NCBI RefSeq assembly: GCF_001659985.1
Contig: NZ_LYCS01000005.1
Span: forward strand, 168,087 to 232,086
Length of the DNA: 64,000 nt
Source: Oceanobacillus sp. Castelsardo
GTDB taxonomy: Bacteria > Bacillota > Bacilli > Bacillales > Amphibacillaceae
Direction: 5' to 3'
Below, piece by piece: positions 28,234 to 36,901 of this stretch. The notes under the pieces are model-generated. The model searched no databases, had not been told where the DNA came from, and saw only the letters and a list, made by a program, of their open reading frames with translations. The number at the start of each line of letters is the position of its first letter. Within the stretch, counting starts at the first letter, position 1. Both the position numbers and the translations under genes were made by a program.

Positions 28234-28261
28234 TGGGACGAGGGACCTGTCCCCACGGCTC
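28234..28261 (+). repeat. hairpin repeat, copy 12
   Basis: Forward consensus copy about 100 bp right of the 27.7-28.1 kb array. Confidence 0.85.
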
Positions 28262-28324
28262 CACTCAAATAATGTAGATAACCGAAGTAAAACGGCAATT
28301 TTTTAAGTATATAAGGGATATAAT

Positions 28325-28387
28325 CGTTTTCTTGCCACTTGTTCTCGTTTTCATGCCCATTGTTTTCGTTTTCACTGACATTGATGA
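28325..28387. repeat. 21-bp triple repeat before a small peptide gene
   Basis: CGTTTTC recurs at 28325, 28346 and 28367, exactly 21 bp apart. The third copy runs into the -35 of the following promoter. Confidence 0.7.
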
Positions 28388-28409
28388 AAAGCGCACTATA
28401 TTAGATAAT
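28381..28409 (+). promoter_or_regulatory. promoter of the small peptide gene
   Basis: TTGATG (28381-28386) and GATAAT (28404-28409) separated by 17 bp. Confidence 0.6.
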
Positions 28410-28439
28410 GGATATACAGAAAACAAGGAGGGAAATTAG

Positions 28440-28532
28440 ATGAAAAAAATTATTAAAGAAGTTATTAAAGATACTAAAAAAACATTTCAAGATTATGCAG
28501 AAGGTTATGTAAGAGGCGTTAATATTCCATAA
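28440..28532 (+). CDS. 30-residue basic amphipathic peptide, unknown
   Basis: ATG with AGGAGGG 8 bp upstream and a good promoter 30 bp further up. The peptide begins MKKIIKEVIKDTKKTFQDYA and ends in GVNIP. The first 20 residues would make an amphipathic, Lys-rich helix. I do not recognise a family; a secreted or membrane-active peptide is possible but not shown. It stands alone between a hairpin repeat and a gene desert. Confidence 0.5.
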   Translation: MKKIIKEVIKDTKKTFQDYAEGYVRGVNIP

Positions 28533-29014
28533 AGATTTATATCTTCAGGATTACGTCTTTTTTTATTGGATCTAGTTTTCAGTAATCAACTACAATACAT
28601 ACTTCTTTTTTACCAATCCACAAATAACCCTAGGATACGCACGGAACAGTCTCCTCAGCTTACACTAGATCCATTTCCTTAAAATTAGCTCGTAATTTTT
28701 TCTTGGCTTGCTTTCACAGCTTACACAGATACATTTTCTTGCTCTACAATTTCCCATATCCTCTACCTAAAATCCACTTGCATCCATAACTTGCCCGCAC
28801 TATAGCCCATGATTCGTCCACACTGATGGCAAACAACCGTGATCAAACGTTTGTTTGAAATCTATTTACACCATCCCTTGCGCATCACTCTACAAGGCAT
28901 TATAGATAATGATTAATACAGTTAAGATTATGACTGAGTAGAGGATTATTCCATTCCCAAAACAAAAATCACCTAGCAGGTCCGATTACCCACTAAGTGA
29001 CTCTAATAACCATT
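28533..29014. other. intergenic stretch with one palindrome
   Basis: No gene seen. GATCAAACGTTTGTTTGAAA plus T (28841-28861) is an exact duplicate of a sequence at 31552-31572. Confidence 0.6.
28964..29000 (-). terminator. terminator of the oxidoreductase gene
   Basis: TCACTTAG and CTAGGTGA arms on the minus strand (one G-U pair) followed by TTTTTG. Confidence 0.65.
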
Positions 29015-30019
29015 CTATAATTCTACTTTACTCTCTGTACTTATCGATTTCAAACAAGCATCGATAACTCGCATGTTATTAATACTATTTTCAAAATCAT
29101 GCTCCAATTGATTTAATGATAAATCATTTAGAATAGCATTGGAAAGATGCTCTACTTCATTACGATATTGATCTGCAGTGAATACTTCTGTTCGTGAAGA
29201 ATCCTCCTTTTCTGTAATCACAAAGCCATCTCCACCCCACCAATCTGGACGGAATGCCTTAGGTACTATAATTCTTCCTTCTGTTCCGATAACTTCATAT
29301 TCACTTCTTCTATACATCCCGAAACTTACATCAAAGGTAGCACGAATTTGATTAGGAAAAGTTAAATACGCAACCACATCCGTATCTACCCCAAAGTCGG
29401 AATCGATTACCGGATGAACATAGACGGAATTCGGTTCCACACCAATAGCATTTCTAATAGCGTGAATCCCATAACACCCTACATCGTATATACTCCCGCC
29501 ACCTTTTTCCGGACTCATTTTAATACTGTTACCCTTCTGTGATAAATTAAAGGAAAAAGATGCTCTAACAAATTTCACATCGCCAATTTCACCAGAACGA
29601 ATAATTTCTCTCACTCGATTATGTTGTGGGTGAAAGTAGTACATAAACCCTTCCATAAACAAGACCTTTTCTTCCTCACAAACCTTTTTCATTTCCACCA
29701 CATCATCGGCATGAAGCGCTGCTGGTTTTTCACAAAGAATATGTTTTCCTTTCCTCGCTGCCTTAATGACCCACTCTTTATGTAAGTGGTTCGGTAATGG
29801 GATATAAACAGCATCAATATCCGGATCATCTAGAAGCGCCTCATAACGATCATATGTTTTTTCAATACCGAACGTTTCAGCTACTGTTTTCGCCTTTTCC
29901 AATCCACTTCCTGTTGCGATAGCAGTCACCTCAGCATTTACCCCACGTTCGAACGCCGGTATTAGCTCTTTTTGTGCAATTTTAGCCGTACTTAAAATGC
30001 CCCATCTTACTTTTTTCAT
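29015..30019 (-). CDS. Gfo/Idh/MocA family oxidoreductase
   Basis: About 334 residues. N-terminal Rossmann fold (VRWGILSTAKIAQKELIPA), the EKP motif in HILCEKPAALHADD near residue 95 whose Lys is catalytic in the family, and the C-terminal alpha/beta domain with GGSIYDVGCYGIHAIR. NAD(P)-dependent oxidation or reduction of a sugar or inositol derivative is expected; the substrate cannot be named. ATG 30019 (GGGGAG 10 bp upstream) is chosen over TTG 30025. It follows a membrane protein gene by 16 bp and is probably in its operon. Confidence 0.87.
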   Translation of the reverse strand: MKKVRWGILSTAKIAQKELIPAFERGVNAEVTAIATGSGLEKAKTVAETFGIEKTYDRYEALLDDPDIDAVYIPLPNHLHKEWVIKAARKGKHILCEKPAALHADDVVEMKKVCEEEKVLFMEGFMYYFHPQHNRVREIIRSGEIGDVKFVRASFSFNLSQKGNSIKMSPEKGGGSIYDVGCYGIHAIRNAIGVEPNSVYVHPVIDSDFGVDTDVVAYLTFPNQIRATFDVSFGMYRRSEYEVIGTEGRIIVPKAFRPDWWGGDGFVITEKEDSSRTEVFTADQYRNEVEHLSNAILNDLSLNQLEHDFENSINNMRVIDACLKSISTESKVEL

Positions 30020-30035
30020 TTTCAAAAAACTCCCC

Positions 30036-31400
30036 TCATAAAATTAAATAAGCCACAATGGTCCCAATTCCGCCAAAGACAAGCGCAAACGGAATATTGA
30101 TTAACGTAATTCGGTATGGATTCTCATCAATATTCATAGAAGTTAATTGAAGTAGAAGTCCATACGTTGATACAGTTAATGTAGCAATAGCACTTGTAAT
30201 CATTACAATGGCCAAACTAATTGGATTAATCGTTTCCACAAGAACGGTGATTACAGTACTTAAGATTCCAATTGTCGCGATTGGATGAACACCAAACATA
30301 CTTAAGAAAATAAAAATAATCTGAAGTAATACGAATATAATGATTGGATATTCGGAAAACGCTAGGAACGGCTTTTGAATAACATCTAAAATACTAGTTC
30401 CATTTAGTCCGACTTCAAATAAGGATAACGAGATAAAAAGGACAACAAAATTATGCATGTTATTCGTACTATCTCTCCAGTTCGCCAACCCAATTCTCCA
30501 AAAACTACGCCATCTTTTCATTAATATAGCCCAAACCGCTGCGAAAGGGAATATTAATATCGTCACGGTAAATATGAAATCCAAAGCAAAAATACTTCCA
30601 AAAATCATAACTAATATTAGGAACAACGCTAAGGCGATAACCAAATGAACAAGATTCCTCAAAAGTTTTTTCATATCTATAGAATCTTTTACATCGCTTT
30701 GATATGTATGCTTCCTATAATGGATTCGCCCCCAAATCGCATCTAACACAAAAGTGATGACAGAGATGAGCAATAACCATGGTAACACAGAAATGTATTC
30801 TACTCCCGTTACAAAAATGGATGTCGCCACAAGTATTTCTAACGGACTCCATACCAATGCCAAGGAATAGCCTCTTATGGTTGAGGTATTAATAAAACTA
30901 TTTCTAAGCCTGCGATTCGTCCCTTTTAAATTTTGTATCAAAACCTTTTGAGAAATGGTAGCAGCAGATAAATTTAAAAAAGAAGCTAACGTCAGTGTTG
31001 TTGCTGTACTTCTCGGATAAAGCTTTCCTAAATCAGTCACCTTCACCTGCAATAATTGATTGAGGATTCTGTTAAACCGTCCTGCCTTAACAACACTATT
31101 CATCCAAGGGAGCATAGATAATAAGGTAAGTAACGAAATATTAGAAGTCATATGCTTAGGCAGATCCACAAGAGAATGGTCGGATGAAAGATAAGCAATT
31201 CCCCCAATAACAAGGAAAGCTGAACACAAGATTTTAAAAAGCCTAGATGTCCGAAAATAAGAAATAACGAGCATAACTAAAGCAAAAATCCCAATAATGT
31301 AATTTAATAGTTGATTATTAGTAAGCACATTAAAAATATTAAGTATGAAAACAATAGAATAAAAGATATATAGATAACGATAAATAAAAGGTGGTCCCAA
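30036..31400 (-). CDS. polytopic membrane protein, probable transporter
   Basis: About 454 residues with some 11 hydrophobic segments and a basic cytoplasmic loop (GRIHYRKHTYQ). I do not recognise the family; the layout suggests an ion- or organic-acid-type transporter. The TTG at 31400 has AGGGGGAAG 7 bp upstream, while the ATG at 31439 has no RBS and lies within a palindromic operator, so the shorter form is preferred. Co-transcribed with a Gfo/Idh/MocA oxidoreductase, which could act on the imported compound. Confidence 0.65.
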   Translation of the reverse strand: MGPPFIYRYLYIFYSIVFILNIFNVLTNNQLLNYIIGIFALVMLVISYFRTSRLFKILCSAFLVIGGIAYLSSDHSLVDLPKHMTSNISLLTLLSMLPWMNSVVKAGRFNRILNQLLQVKVTDLGKLYPRSTATTLTLASFLNLSAATISQKVLIQNLKGTNRRLRNSFINTSTIRGYSLALVWSPLEILVATSIFVTGVEYISVLPWLLLISVITFVLDAIWGRIHYRKHTYQSDVKDSIDMKKLLRNLVHLVIALALFLILVMIFGSIFALDFIFTVTILIFPFAAVWAILMKRWRSFWRIGLANWRDSTNNMHNFVVLFISLSLFEVGLNGTSILDVIQKPFLAFSEYPIIIFVLLQIIFIFLSMFGVHPIATIGILSTVITVLVETINPISLAIVMITSAIATLTVSTYGLLLQLTSMNIDENPYRITLINIPFALVFGGIGTIVAYLIL

Positions 31401-31438
31401 TTCGTAACTTCCCCCTTTTAATCTAAAAGAATAGTACA

Positions 31439-31503
31439 TTTAGTTTACACAATAAACTAAATAGATACATATTCATTATATATGTAAGCGCCCTCCAAAT
31501 CAA
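31439..31503 (-). promoter_or_regulatory. promoter with palindromic operator
   Basis: On the minus strand TTGATT (31498-31503) and TATAAT (31475-31480) are 17 bp apart. Just downstream TTTAGTTT and AAACTAAA (31439-31461) form a perfect 8-bp inverted repeat, similar in its arms to XylR/ROK operators (TTAGTTT...AAACTAA). Confidence 0.65.
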
Positions 31504-31551
31504 ATGAAGTCAGGGGGAGGTGACTAGACTCCCATCTCTCCACTATCAACA

Positions 31552-31572
31552 GATCAAACGTTTGTTTGAAAT
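31552..31572. repeat. TCAAACGTTTGTTTGA palindrome copy
   Basis: Identical over 21 bp to 28841-28861; lies between divergent genes. Confidence 0.6.
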
Positions 31573-31663
31573 TAAATATACAAGCCCTCCCCAAATCCCC
31601 CTCCCCTACCATACACAAAAATTCCCCCTAGGCATATGGTGTAGGATAAAGGAGGAGAATGCA

Positions 31664-32194
31664 ATGTACCCATATGGCTATTATCCATTCGTTTATGTTC
31701 CGACAAATATGCTAAATCCCATCAGAAATGAAGGAAGCAGGGCATATGCGGATATCCGGGGAAGTGAGTTGGCACCTAATTTGCGTGGGCGTGTCTATTT
31801 TCAAGATGTGCCAAACGGAGTGGAAGTATCGGTAGAAGTGATGGGATTGCCGAAGTATCAGCCAGCCCAGGGAAATCAGGCTCCAATTGGTCCACACGGC
31901 TTCCATATACATGAGAATGGGGATTGTTCTGTAGGGAAAAAAACAGACCCATTTCAGCAGGCTGGTGGACATTGGAATCCAAATAATCAGCCGCATGGTC
32001 ATCATCCAGGTGATTTTCCAGTCCTGTTTTCCAATGATGGTTATGCCAGAATGACGTTCTTTACCAATCGTTTCAAGAGTAAAGACATCGTTGGTAAGTC
32101 CGTCATCATTCATGAAAATCCGGATGACTATCGTTCACAGCCTTCCGGAGATGCAGGAAAGCGTATAGGTTGTGGTGTGATTCGGGCGTACTAG
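31664..32194 (+). CDS. sodC: Cu-Zn superoxide dismutase family protein
   Basis: 176 residues. Metal ligands appear intact: HGFHIHENGDC (two copper His), GGHWNPNNQPHGHHPGDFP (bridging His, zinc His residues and Asp), and SVIIHENPDD (fourth copper His); the disulfide partner is in GKRIGCGVI. The ATG is set by GGAGGAG upstream. Unlike most SodC proteins there is no signal peptide or lipobox; the N-terminus is Tyr/Pro-rich (MYPYGYYPFVYVP), more like a spore coat protein. It would dismutate superoxide, but where it acts is unclear. Confidence 0.88.
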   Translation: MYPYGYYPFVYVPTNMLNPIRNEGSRAYADIRGSELAPNLRGRVYFQDVPNGVEVSVEVMGLPKYQPAQGNQAPIGPHGFHIHENGDCSVGKKTDPFQQAGGHWNPNNQPHGHHPGDFPVLFSNDGYARMTFFTNRFKSKDIVGKSVIIHENPDDYRSQPSGDAGKRIGCGVIRAY

Positions 32195-32311
32195 GGTTAG
32201 GAAAACGCCACAATCAAGGGGACGAATTTTCCAGTTACTATAAAATGTCCCCTCTTTTTCCCCTCCAATATTTCCACAATCCTAATGCAAAAAGAAGTCA
32301 ATAATGCCATT

Positions 32312-32700
32312 CCGTGACAGACTGCATCACGGTCTACTTCCATCCTAATTTACTTCAACTCTTCCGTGACAGGCTGCATCACGGCTTACTTCCATCCTAA
32401 TTAGCTCTAACTCTACCGTGACAGGCTGCATCACGGCTTACTTCCATCCTAATTAGCTCTAACTCTACCGTGACAGGCTGCATCACGGCTTACTTACATC
32501 CTAATTAGCTCTAACTCTACCGTGACAGGCTGCATCACGGTCTACTTCCATCCTAATTAGCTCTAACTCTACCGTGACAGGCTGCATCACGGCTTACTTC
32601 CATCCTAATTAGCTCTAACTCTACCGTGACAGGCCTCATCACGGTCTACTTCCATCCTAATTAGCTCTAACTCTACCGTGACAGGATACATCGCGGTCCC
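32312..32700. repeat. 52-bp tandem array with CCGTGA/TCACGG hairpin, 8 units
   Basis: CCGTGACAG starts at 32312, 32364, 32416, 32468, 32520, 32572, 32624 and 32676, exactly 52 bp apart. Each unit carries CCGTGA, a 9-nt loop and TCACGG, then the spacer TCCATCCTAATTAGCTCTAA. The last unit has lost pairing bases. No gene is present. Confidence 0.93.
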
Positions 32701-32809
32701 CTTTATCCAATACACCCCAAACCCAGCCGCATAGGAGCTAGCATCTCTTCCCTCTCGCCCCTAACAACCTCCCCGGAACAATTTCATATTTTCTTTTCTT
32801 CACACGAAA

Positions 32810-32843
32810 AAAGGAGCACCTCCTCACGAATGAATGCTCCTTT
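32810..32843 (-). terminator. terminator of the nupC operon
   Basis: AAAGGAGCA/TGCTCCTTT stem with a U-run on the minus strand, downstream of nupC. Confidence 0.75.
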
Positions 32844-32957
32844 ATAGCCCCTTTAAATAAATCAGTTACTTTTCCGCCACTTAAATAATCAAATCCCCTG
32901 TTTGTTCATCATGATCTAACTTCAATGAGGAAACTAATCACCCCTGAAAATGATTCT

Positions 32958-34172
32958 TTACAATAACATCCCGGCAATTGCTGCGCTTAATAGGTTGGCT
33001 AGTGTACCACCAATGACGGCAAGGAAGCTGTACCGAGCCAGATCTTTCCTCCGAGATGGGGCAAGTCCTCCCATTCCACCAATCATCATTCCTATAGCAC
33101 CTAAGTTCGCGAATCCACATAAAGCAAAGCTAATAATCGCTACTGTTTTATCGGAAAAAGTATCGATTTCTTCTGCAAAAGAACTGAAAGCAACGAATTC
33201 ATTTAAAACAAATTTTTGTCCAATATAGGATCCGGCCTTCAGTGCTTCATCCCAAGGAACCCCAATAACAAAAGCCAATGGAGATAATACCACACCTAGA
33301 ATTTTCTCAAGCGTAATGTTCTCGAAACCTACCAAACTACCAATCCACTCAAGGCCAAGGTTAACCAATGCGATAAGCGAGATAAACGCAAGTAGTAGTG
33401 CACCTATATTTAGAGCCAGTTTTAATCCTGTTAATGCTCCCTTGGACGCAGCATCAATGATATTCACTGTTTCCGTATCTTTTTCAAACTTAATTACTTG
33501 GTCTTCCGCTTGCACCTCGGTTTCTGGCACTAACACTTTTGCCATTAAAAGACCTGCCGGGGCAGCCATAAACGCTGCAGCTATAAGATAATCTAGTGGA
33601 ACACCAAGAAGCGAATACCCCACTAACACAGATCCCGATACAGAAGCCGCTCCACCAGTCATCACAGCAAATAATTCTGACTTGGACATTTTCGCCAAAA
33701 ATGGCTTGACCACTAATGGCGCTTCAGTAAGTCCTATAAATATATTAGCTGCAGCCGACATCGATTCTGGTTTCGTAGTCTTAAGAATCATAGCTAAAAA
33801 CCCGCCTACAGCTTTCGTTATAAATTGCATGACTCCTAAATAAAACAATACGGAAATAAGTGAAGAAAAGAAGATAATTACTGTAAGAACCTGGAAGGCA
33901 AATACAAAAGCGACTCCTTCCCCAGCAAGTACTCCGCCAAATAGAAATTGAATTCCTTCATTAGACGTATCAATAATACGTTGTACAAAATTTGTAATCC
34001 ATTCAAACAGTTCTTTCCCTGTTTTCCATTTCAATACAATAAACCCGAAAATAAATTGTAATAATAACGCACTAACTATCGTGCGCACATTTATCGCTTT
34101 TTTATTGGTGGATAGTAAAAAGGCTATGGCCAAAATTGCTATAATTCCAAATATTCCCCATAAAATCTGCAT
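32958..34172 (-). CDS. nupC: NupC-type nucleoside transporter (CNT family)
   Basis: 404-residue concentrative nucleoside transporter with the usual three N-terminal helices and the conserved stretches MSAAANIFIGLTEAPLVVKPF and MTGGAASVSGSVLVGY, and near the end CGFANLGAIGMMIGGMGGLAP. It imports nucleosides with a proton or Na+. Third gene after two nucleoside hydrolases; the operon is headed by a guanine-type riboswitch, so it is likely expressed when guanine/hypoxanthine is scarce. Confidence 0.93.
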   Translation of the reverse strand: MQILWGIFGIIAILAIAFLLSTNKKAINVRTIVSALLLQFIFGFIVLKWKTGKELFEWITNFVQRIIDTSNEGIQFLFGGVLAGEGVAFVFAFQVLTVIIFFSSLISVLFYLGVMQFITKAVGGFLAMILKTTKPESMSAAANIFIGLTEAPLVVKPFLAKMSKSELFAVMTGGAASVSGSVLVGYSLLGVPLDYLIAAAFMAAPAGLLMAKVLVPETEVQAEDQVIKFEKDTETVNIIDAASKGALTGLKLALNIGALLLAFISLIALVNLGLEWIGSLVGFENITLEKILGVVLSPLAFVIGVPWDEALKAGSYIGQKFVLNEFVAFSSFAEEIDTFSDKTVAIISFALCGFANLGAIGMMIGGMGGLAPSRRKDLARYSFLAVIGGTLANLLSAAIAGMLL

Positions 34173-34236
34173 CTTCCTGCCGTCCTCTCTAGGTGTTCCT
34201 ACCTTTGATTTATGGATTAAAACTTATTTCCTTTGG

Positions 34237-35184
34237 TTATGAAATGGACCCTAGCACATGCAATAATTGATCCTTAAACATTTCCCGATTCACTTTTTCA
34301 CATACTCGAACATTTGGTTCTTTTCCACTGCGACTGTTGATATCCACCATGCTATATCCTCTAGTTAATTCGCCCTTTGTTTCGACATCCACATAGTACG
34401 CAGTCGAACGGCTCATTAGTTCTTCTTTTGCTGCAATAGCTACCAACAATGTATCAGGATGCGTTGTCCCATTCAGGCGATGAACTTCCTTATTAAATTT
34501 CATCACAACGCGGTTAATATCAATAAAAAACTTCGATCCCGCAGTGGAAAGTTGTTCAATTTCTCGATGGTCTTCATCATCCATAATGGAATACTCCGTA
34601 CACATATCCCATCCTACCAGTGTAATAGGAACCCCCGAATGTAATACAATTCTGGCCGCTTCTGGATCTACCCAAAAATTATATTCAGCAGCTGCCGTAA
34701 TATTTCCTAACGAATTATTCGTTCCGCCCATGATATAAATATGAGGAATATCCTTTATGATAGTCGGGTCCTTTTTCATCGCCATAGCAATATTAGTCAA
34801 CGGTGCAATGGCTAACAGATTAATTTCTCCAGGGTTTTCCTTCACTTTCTCAATAATAAAATCAACAGCATGTCCCTCTTCCGGTCGCTGTTCGGCTTTT
34901 TCGAAAAAGCTATCCCCCATCCCGTCTTTTCCATGAACATCTTCAACAGTTCGATGACGTTCTGTTAAATTAGTTAGGATAGGCCCTTCCAACCCTTTGT
35001 AAACAGGGACGTATGTTTTAGGATTAGCCACCTGAATGGTATAAAGTGCATTTTCTACCTGTTGGTCAAAGTCCACATTGCCACCAGTAATGGTCACACC
35101 TTCAACTTTAAAATAATGTAGCGCCGTTAGCAGGGCAATCGTGTCATCACCAGCAGTATCTGTATCAATAATTACTTTTCTCAT
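34237..35184 (-). CDS. inosine/uridine-preferring nucleoside hydrolase family protein
   Basis: 315 residues of the IUNH family, which splits nucleosides into base and ribose. The calcium-binding Asp cluster is DTDTAGDD near residue 7 (the family norm is DTDPGxDD), with IYIMGGTNN and EYNFWVDPEAARIVL later. RBS AAGGAGG precedes ATG. Second gene of the purine operon. Confidence 0.9.
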   Translation of the reverse strand: MRKVIIDTDTAGDDTIALLTALHYFKVEGVTITGGNVDFDQQVENALYTIQVANPKTYVPVYKGLEGPILTNLTERHRTVEDVHGKDGMGDSFFEKAEQRPEEGHAVDFIIEKVKENPGEINLLAIAPLTNIAMAMKKDPTIIKDIPHIYIMGGTNNSLGNITAAAEYNFWVDPEAARIVLHSGVPITLVGWDMCTEYSIMDDEDHREIEQLSTAGSKFFIDINRVVMKFNKEVHRLNGTTHPDTLLVAIAAKEELMSRSTAYYVDVETKGELTRGYSMVDINSRSGKEPNVRVCEKVNREMFKDQLLHVLGSIS

Positions 35185-35198
35185 GAAGTGAATCCTCC

Positions 35199-36140
35199 TT
35201 ATTTATTTTGTTTAGCAAGTTCTGTAATGTAGTCAAAAAAGGCATTACGATCTACTTCATACACTAATTCAACTTCTCTTCCGTTCTGAGAGAGTTCCGT
35301 TTTCCCTTGACTTGCTCCGGACGCATGCACGATGCATTTTACTTTTTTCTTCTTCACTAAATCGGTATTTCCGATGCTCGCAGTAGTTAAGACATCCCAT
35401 AAAAAGTAAGTAGAGTTTGTTTGAAAATGCACCAATGGCGGTACCATGGCATAACATTGACCCAAGAAATCAACACCGATATCACTTCGTTGTGATGCCC
35501 ATTTTTTTCTAACATCTAACGTGAGAGGAACCATATTCGTACTTTCCAAAGCCACCAAATCAATAGGAATAGAGCTATCCCATACTACTTTTACTGCTTC
35601 TGGATCCCAGAAAGCATTCCATTCAGCTGTACCATCATGTTCCGGCTCTTCCACATTCCCATTTTCAAGGAAAGTACCACCCATCCATACTAACTTTTCA
35701 ATCTTTTGCTTGATATCCGGTGCAATCTGAAGCGCACGCGCTAAATCTGTTAATGGGCCTATAAAGACTAATGTAGCGGGTGAATCACTTTCACGAAGAA
35801 CTTTGATCATATGTTCATGTGCTGACAATTCAGATTCTTTTGTTTTGATAGGTTCGTATTCATTTAAAATTGGCAAAGCATCAACATAGAATGCGTGCAT
35901 ACGCCAATCTTTCGGGAAAGGGTTCTTTCCACGAGAATTAGACGCAGCAACTTCTACTTCTTTCCCATTCCCAAATCGATCCACAATCTTTCTACTTGCA
36001 TACATCGCCGGTTCTAAATAACAATCAGCTGGGATAACCCCCACACCTAATAAATTAACATTCTCCATTTGCAATAACAGGAATAGAGAGATTAAATCAT
36101 CTACCCCACCATCATGATTTAAATATACATTTTTACTCAT
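35199..36140 (-). CDS. nucleoside hydrolase family protein
   Basis: 313 residues. The N-terminal metal site reads NHDGGVDD instead of DTDxxxDD, and WMGGTF and EWNAFWDPEAVKVV match IUNH proteins. ATG 36140 has GAGGAGG 8 bp upstream; the longer frame lacks one. First gene of the riboswitch operon, directly followed by a second hydrolase of different sequence, so the two may divide substrates (for example purine versus pyrimidine nucleosides). Confidence 0.88.
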   Translation of the reverse strand: MSKNVYLNHDGGVDDLISLFLLLQMENVNLLGVGVIPADCYLEPAMYASRKIVDRFGNGKEVEVAASNSRGKNPFPKDWRMHAFYVDALPILNEYEPIKTKESELSAHEHMIKVLRESDSPATLVFIGPLTDLARALQIAPDIKQKIEKLVWMGGTFLENGNVEEPEHDGTAEWNAFWDPEAVKVVWDSSIPIDLVALESTNMVPLTLDVRKKWASQRSDIGVDFLGQCYAMVPPLVHFQTNSTYFLWDVLTTASIGNTDLVKKKKVKCIVHASGASQGKTELSQNGREVELVYEVDRNAFFDYITELAKQNK

Positions 36141-36188
36141 TATGTTTACCTCCTCATTCTTTGATGTATCTACGGTTTTGGCCAAAAG

Positions 36189-36228
36189 AAAAAAGCCTAA
36201 AATATAGAATTAGCTCCATACCTTAGAC
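36189..36228 (-). terminator. riboswitch-controlled terminator
   Basis: On the minus strand GTCTAAGGTAT (36218-36228) pairs with ATATTTTAGGC (36195-36205) through 11 pairs with wobbles, followed by TTTTTT. The upstream segment 36225-36240 is complementary to the 3' strand of the aptamer P1 helix, giving a competing antiterminator. Confidence 0.75.
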
Positions 36229-36325
36229 CTACGAGTAAAGTAATATAATGTAGCAAAATGAAACTAGTGCTAGATTATAAACGGATGTCAAGTTGTCATA
36301 ATATGGGACAACTATCCTTATACTT

Positions 36326-36400
36326 TAACTCGTAGTCTGGTTCTTTTAATGGGAACCAGGTAGAGACGCTCAGACCATATTACCGAGAATATACGAGTAA
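36326..36400 (-). ncRNA. purine riboswitch, guanine/hypoxanthine class
   Basis: Minus strand shows P1 ACTCGTA/TACGAGT, the core TAATATGG, GTCTCTACC in J2/3, and CCAGACTAC at the 3' side. The deciding base in GACTAC is C, as in guanine rather than adenine aptamers. It precedes genes for two nucleoside hydrolases and NupC, a typical purine salvage target. Confidence 0.93.
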
Positions 36401-36423
36401 TGATATTTAATTAATACGTTGAT

Positions 36424-36452
36424 AATATAACAGAAAAACAGAGGATAATCAA
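36424..36452 (-). promoter_or_regulatory. promoter of the riboswitch operon
   Basis: TTGATT (36447-36452) and TATATT (36424-36429) with a 17-bp spacer on the minus strand, 24 bp before the aptamer. Confidence 0.65.
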
Positions 36453-36460
36453 TAAAAAGT

Positions 36461-36901
36461 GAACATTGATGTTATTTTTCATTATAACATTCGGTTTTTG
36501 GTATAAAAAGAGGGGTTCACCTATAAAATAGATGGCTATAAAAAGTACACAACCATACACTTTTTCATTACCTTAGACATTAAAGGCTGACACCGAGGGA
36601 CAGAGGGACACGAGGGACAGGTTCATCTTCCCATTTCAATATTCATTAACTGGGATAAGATATGATATTTAAGGTAATTCAGTCTTCTATTCTGGCACCT
36701 CCCATTCAACCAAACGTGATTACTTAGCGTTTCTAATTATAAGTAATATGATTGGCCCTATGGTAATACACGGGATGTTATAACAGATAGACGAACTTAA
36801 TCTTTTCTAGAAATGTTAAAAGGAGAGCAAATTATAAAAAAAATCAGCTCCCCTTACATTTTTGTGCACCTTAGCATCTCTCATTTTGGTAACCATTAGC
36901 A
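36461..36901. other. intergenic stretch with degenerate repeat
   Basis: A decayed reverse hairpin repeat lies at 36611-36633, and AAAAAGT/ACTTTTT arms near 36539-36566 could form a terminator. No gene seen. Confidence 0.5.

Noticed and set aside
32312-32700. CRISPR array
   Set aside because: Units are contiguous and similar over their whole length; no unique spacers, no cas genes. The same applies to 38.5, 58.3 and 62 kb.
36326-36400. Adenine riboswitch
   Set aside because: The specificity base is C in GACTAC, not U, so guanine class is preferred.
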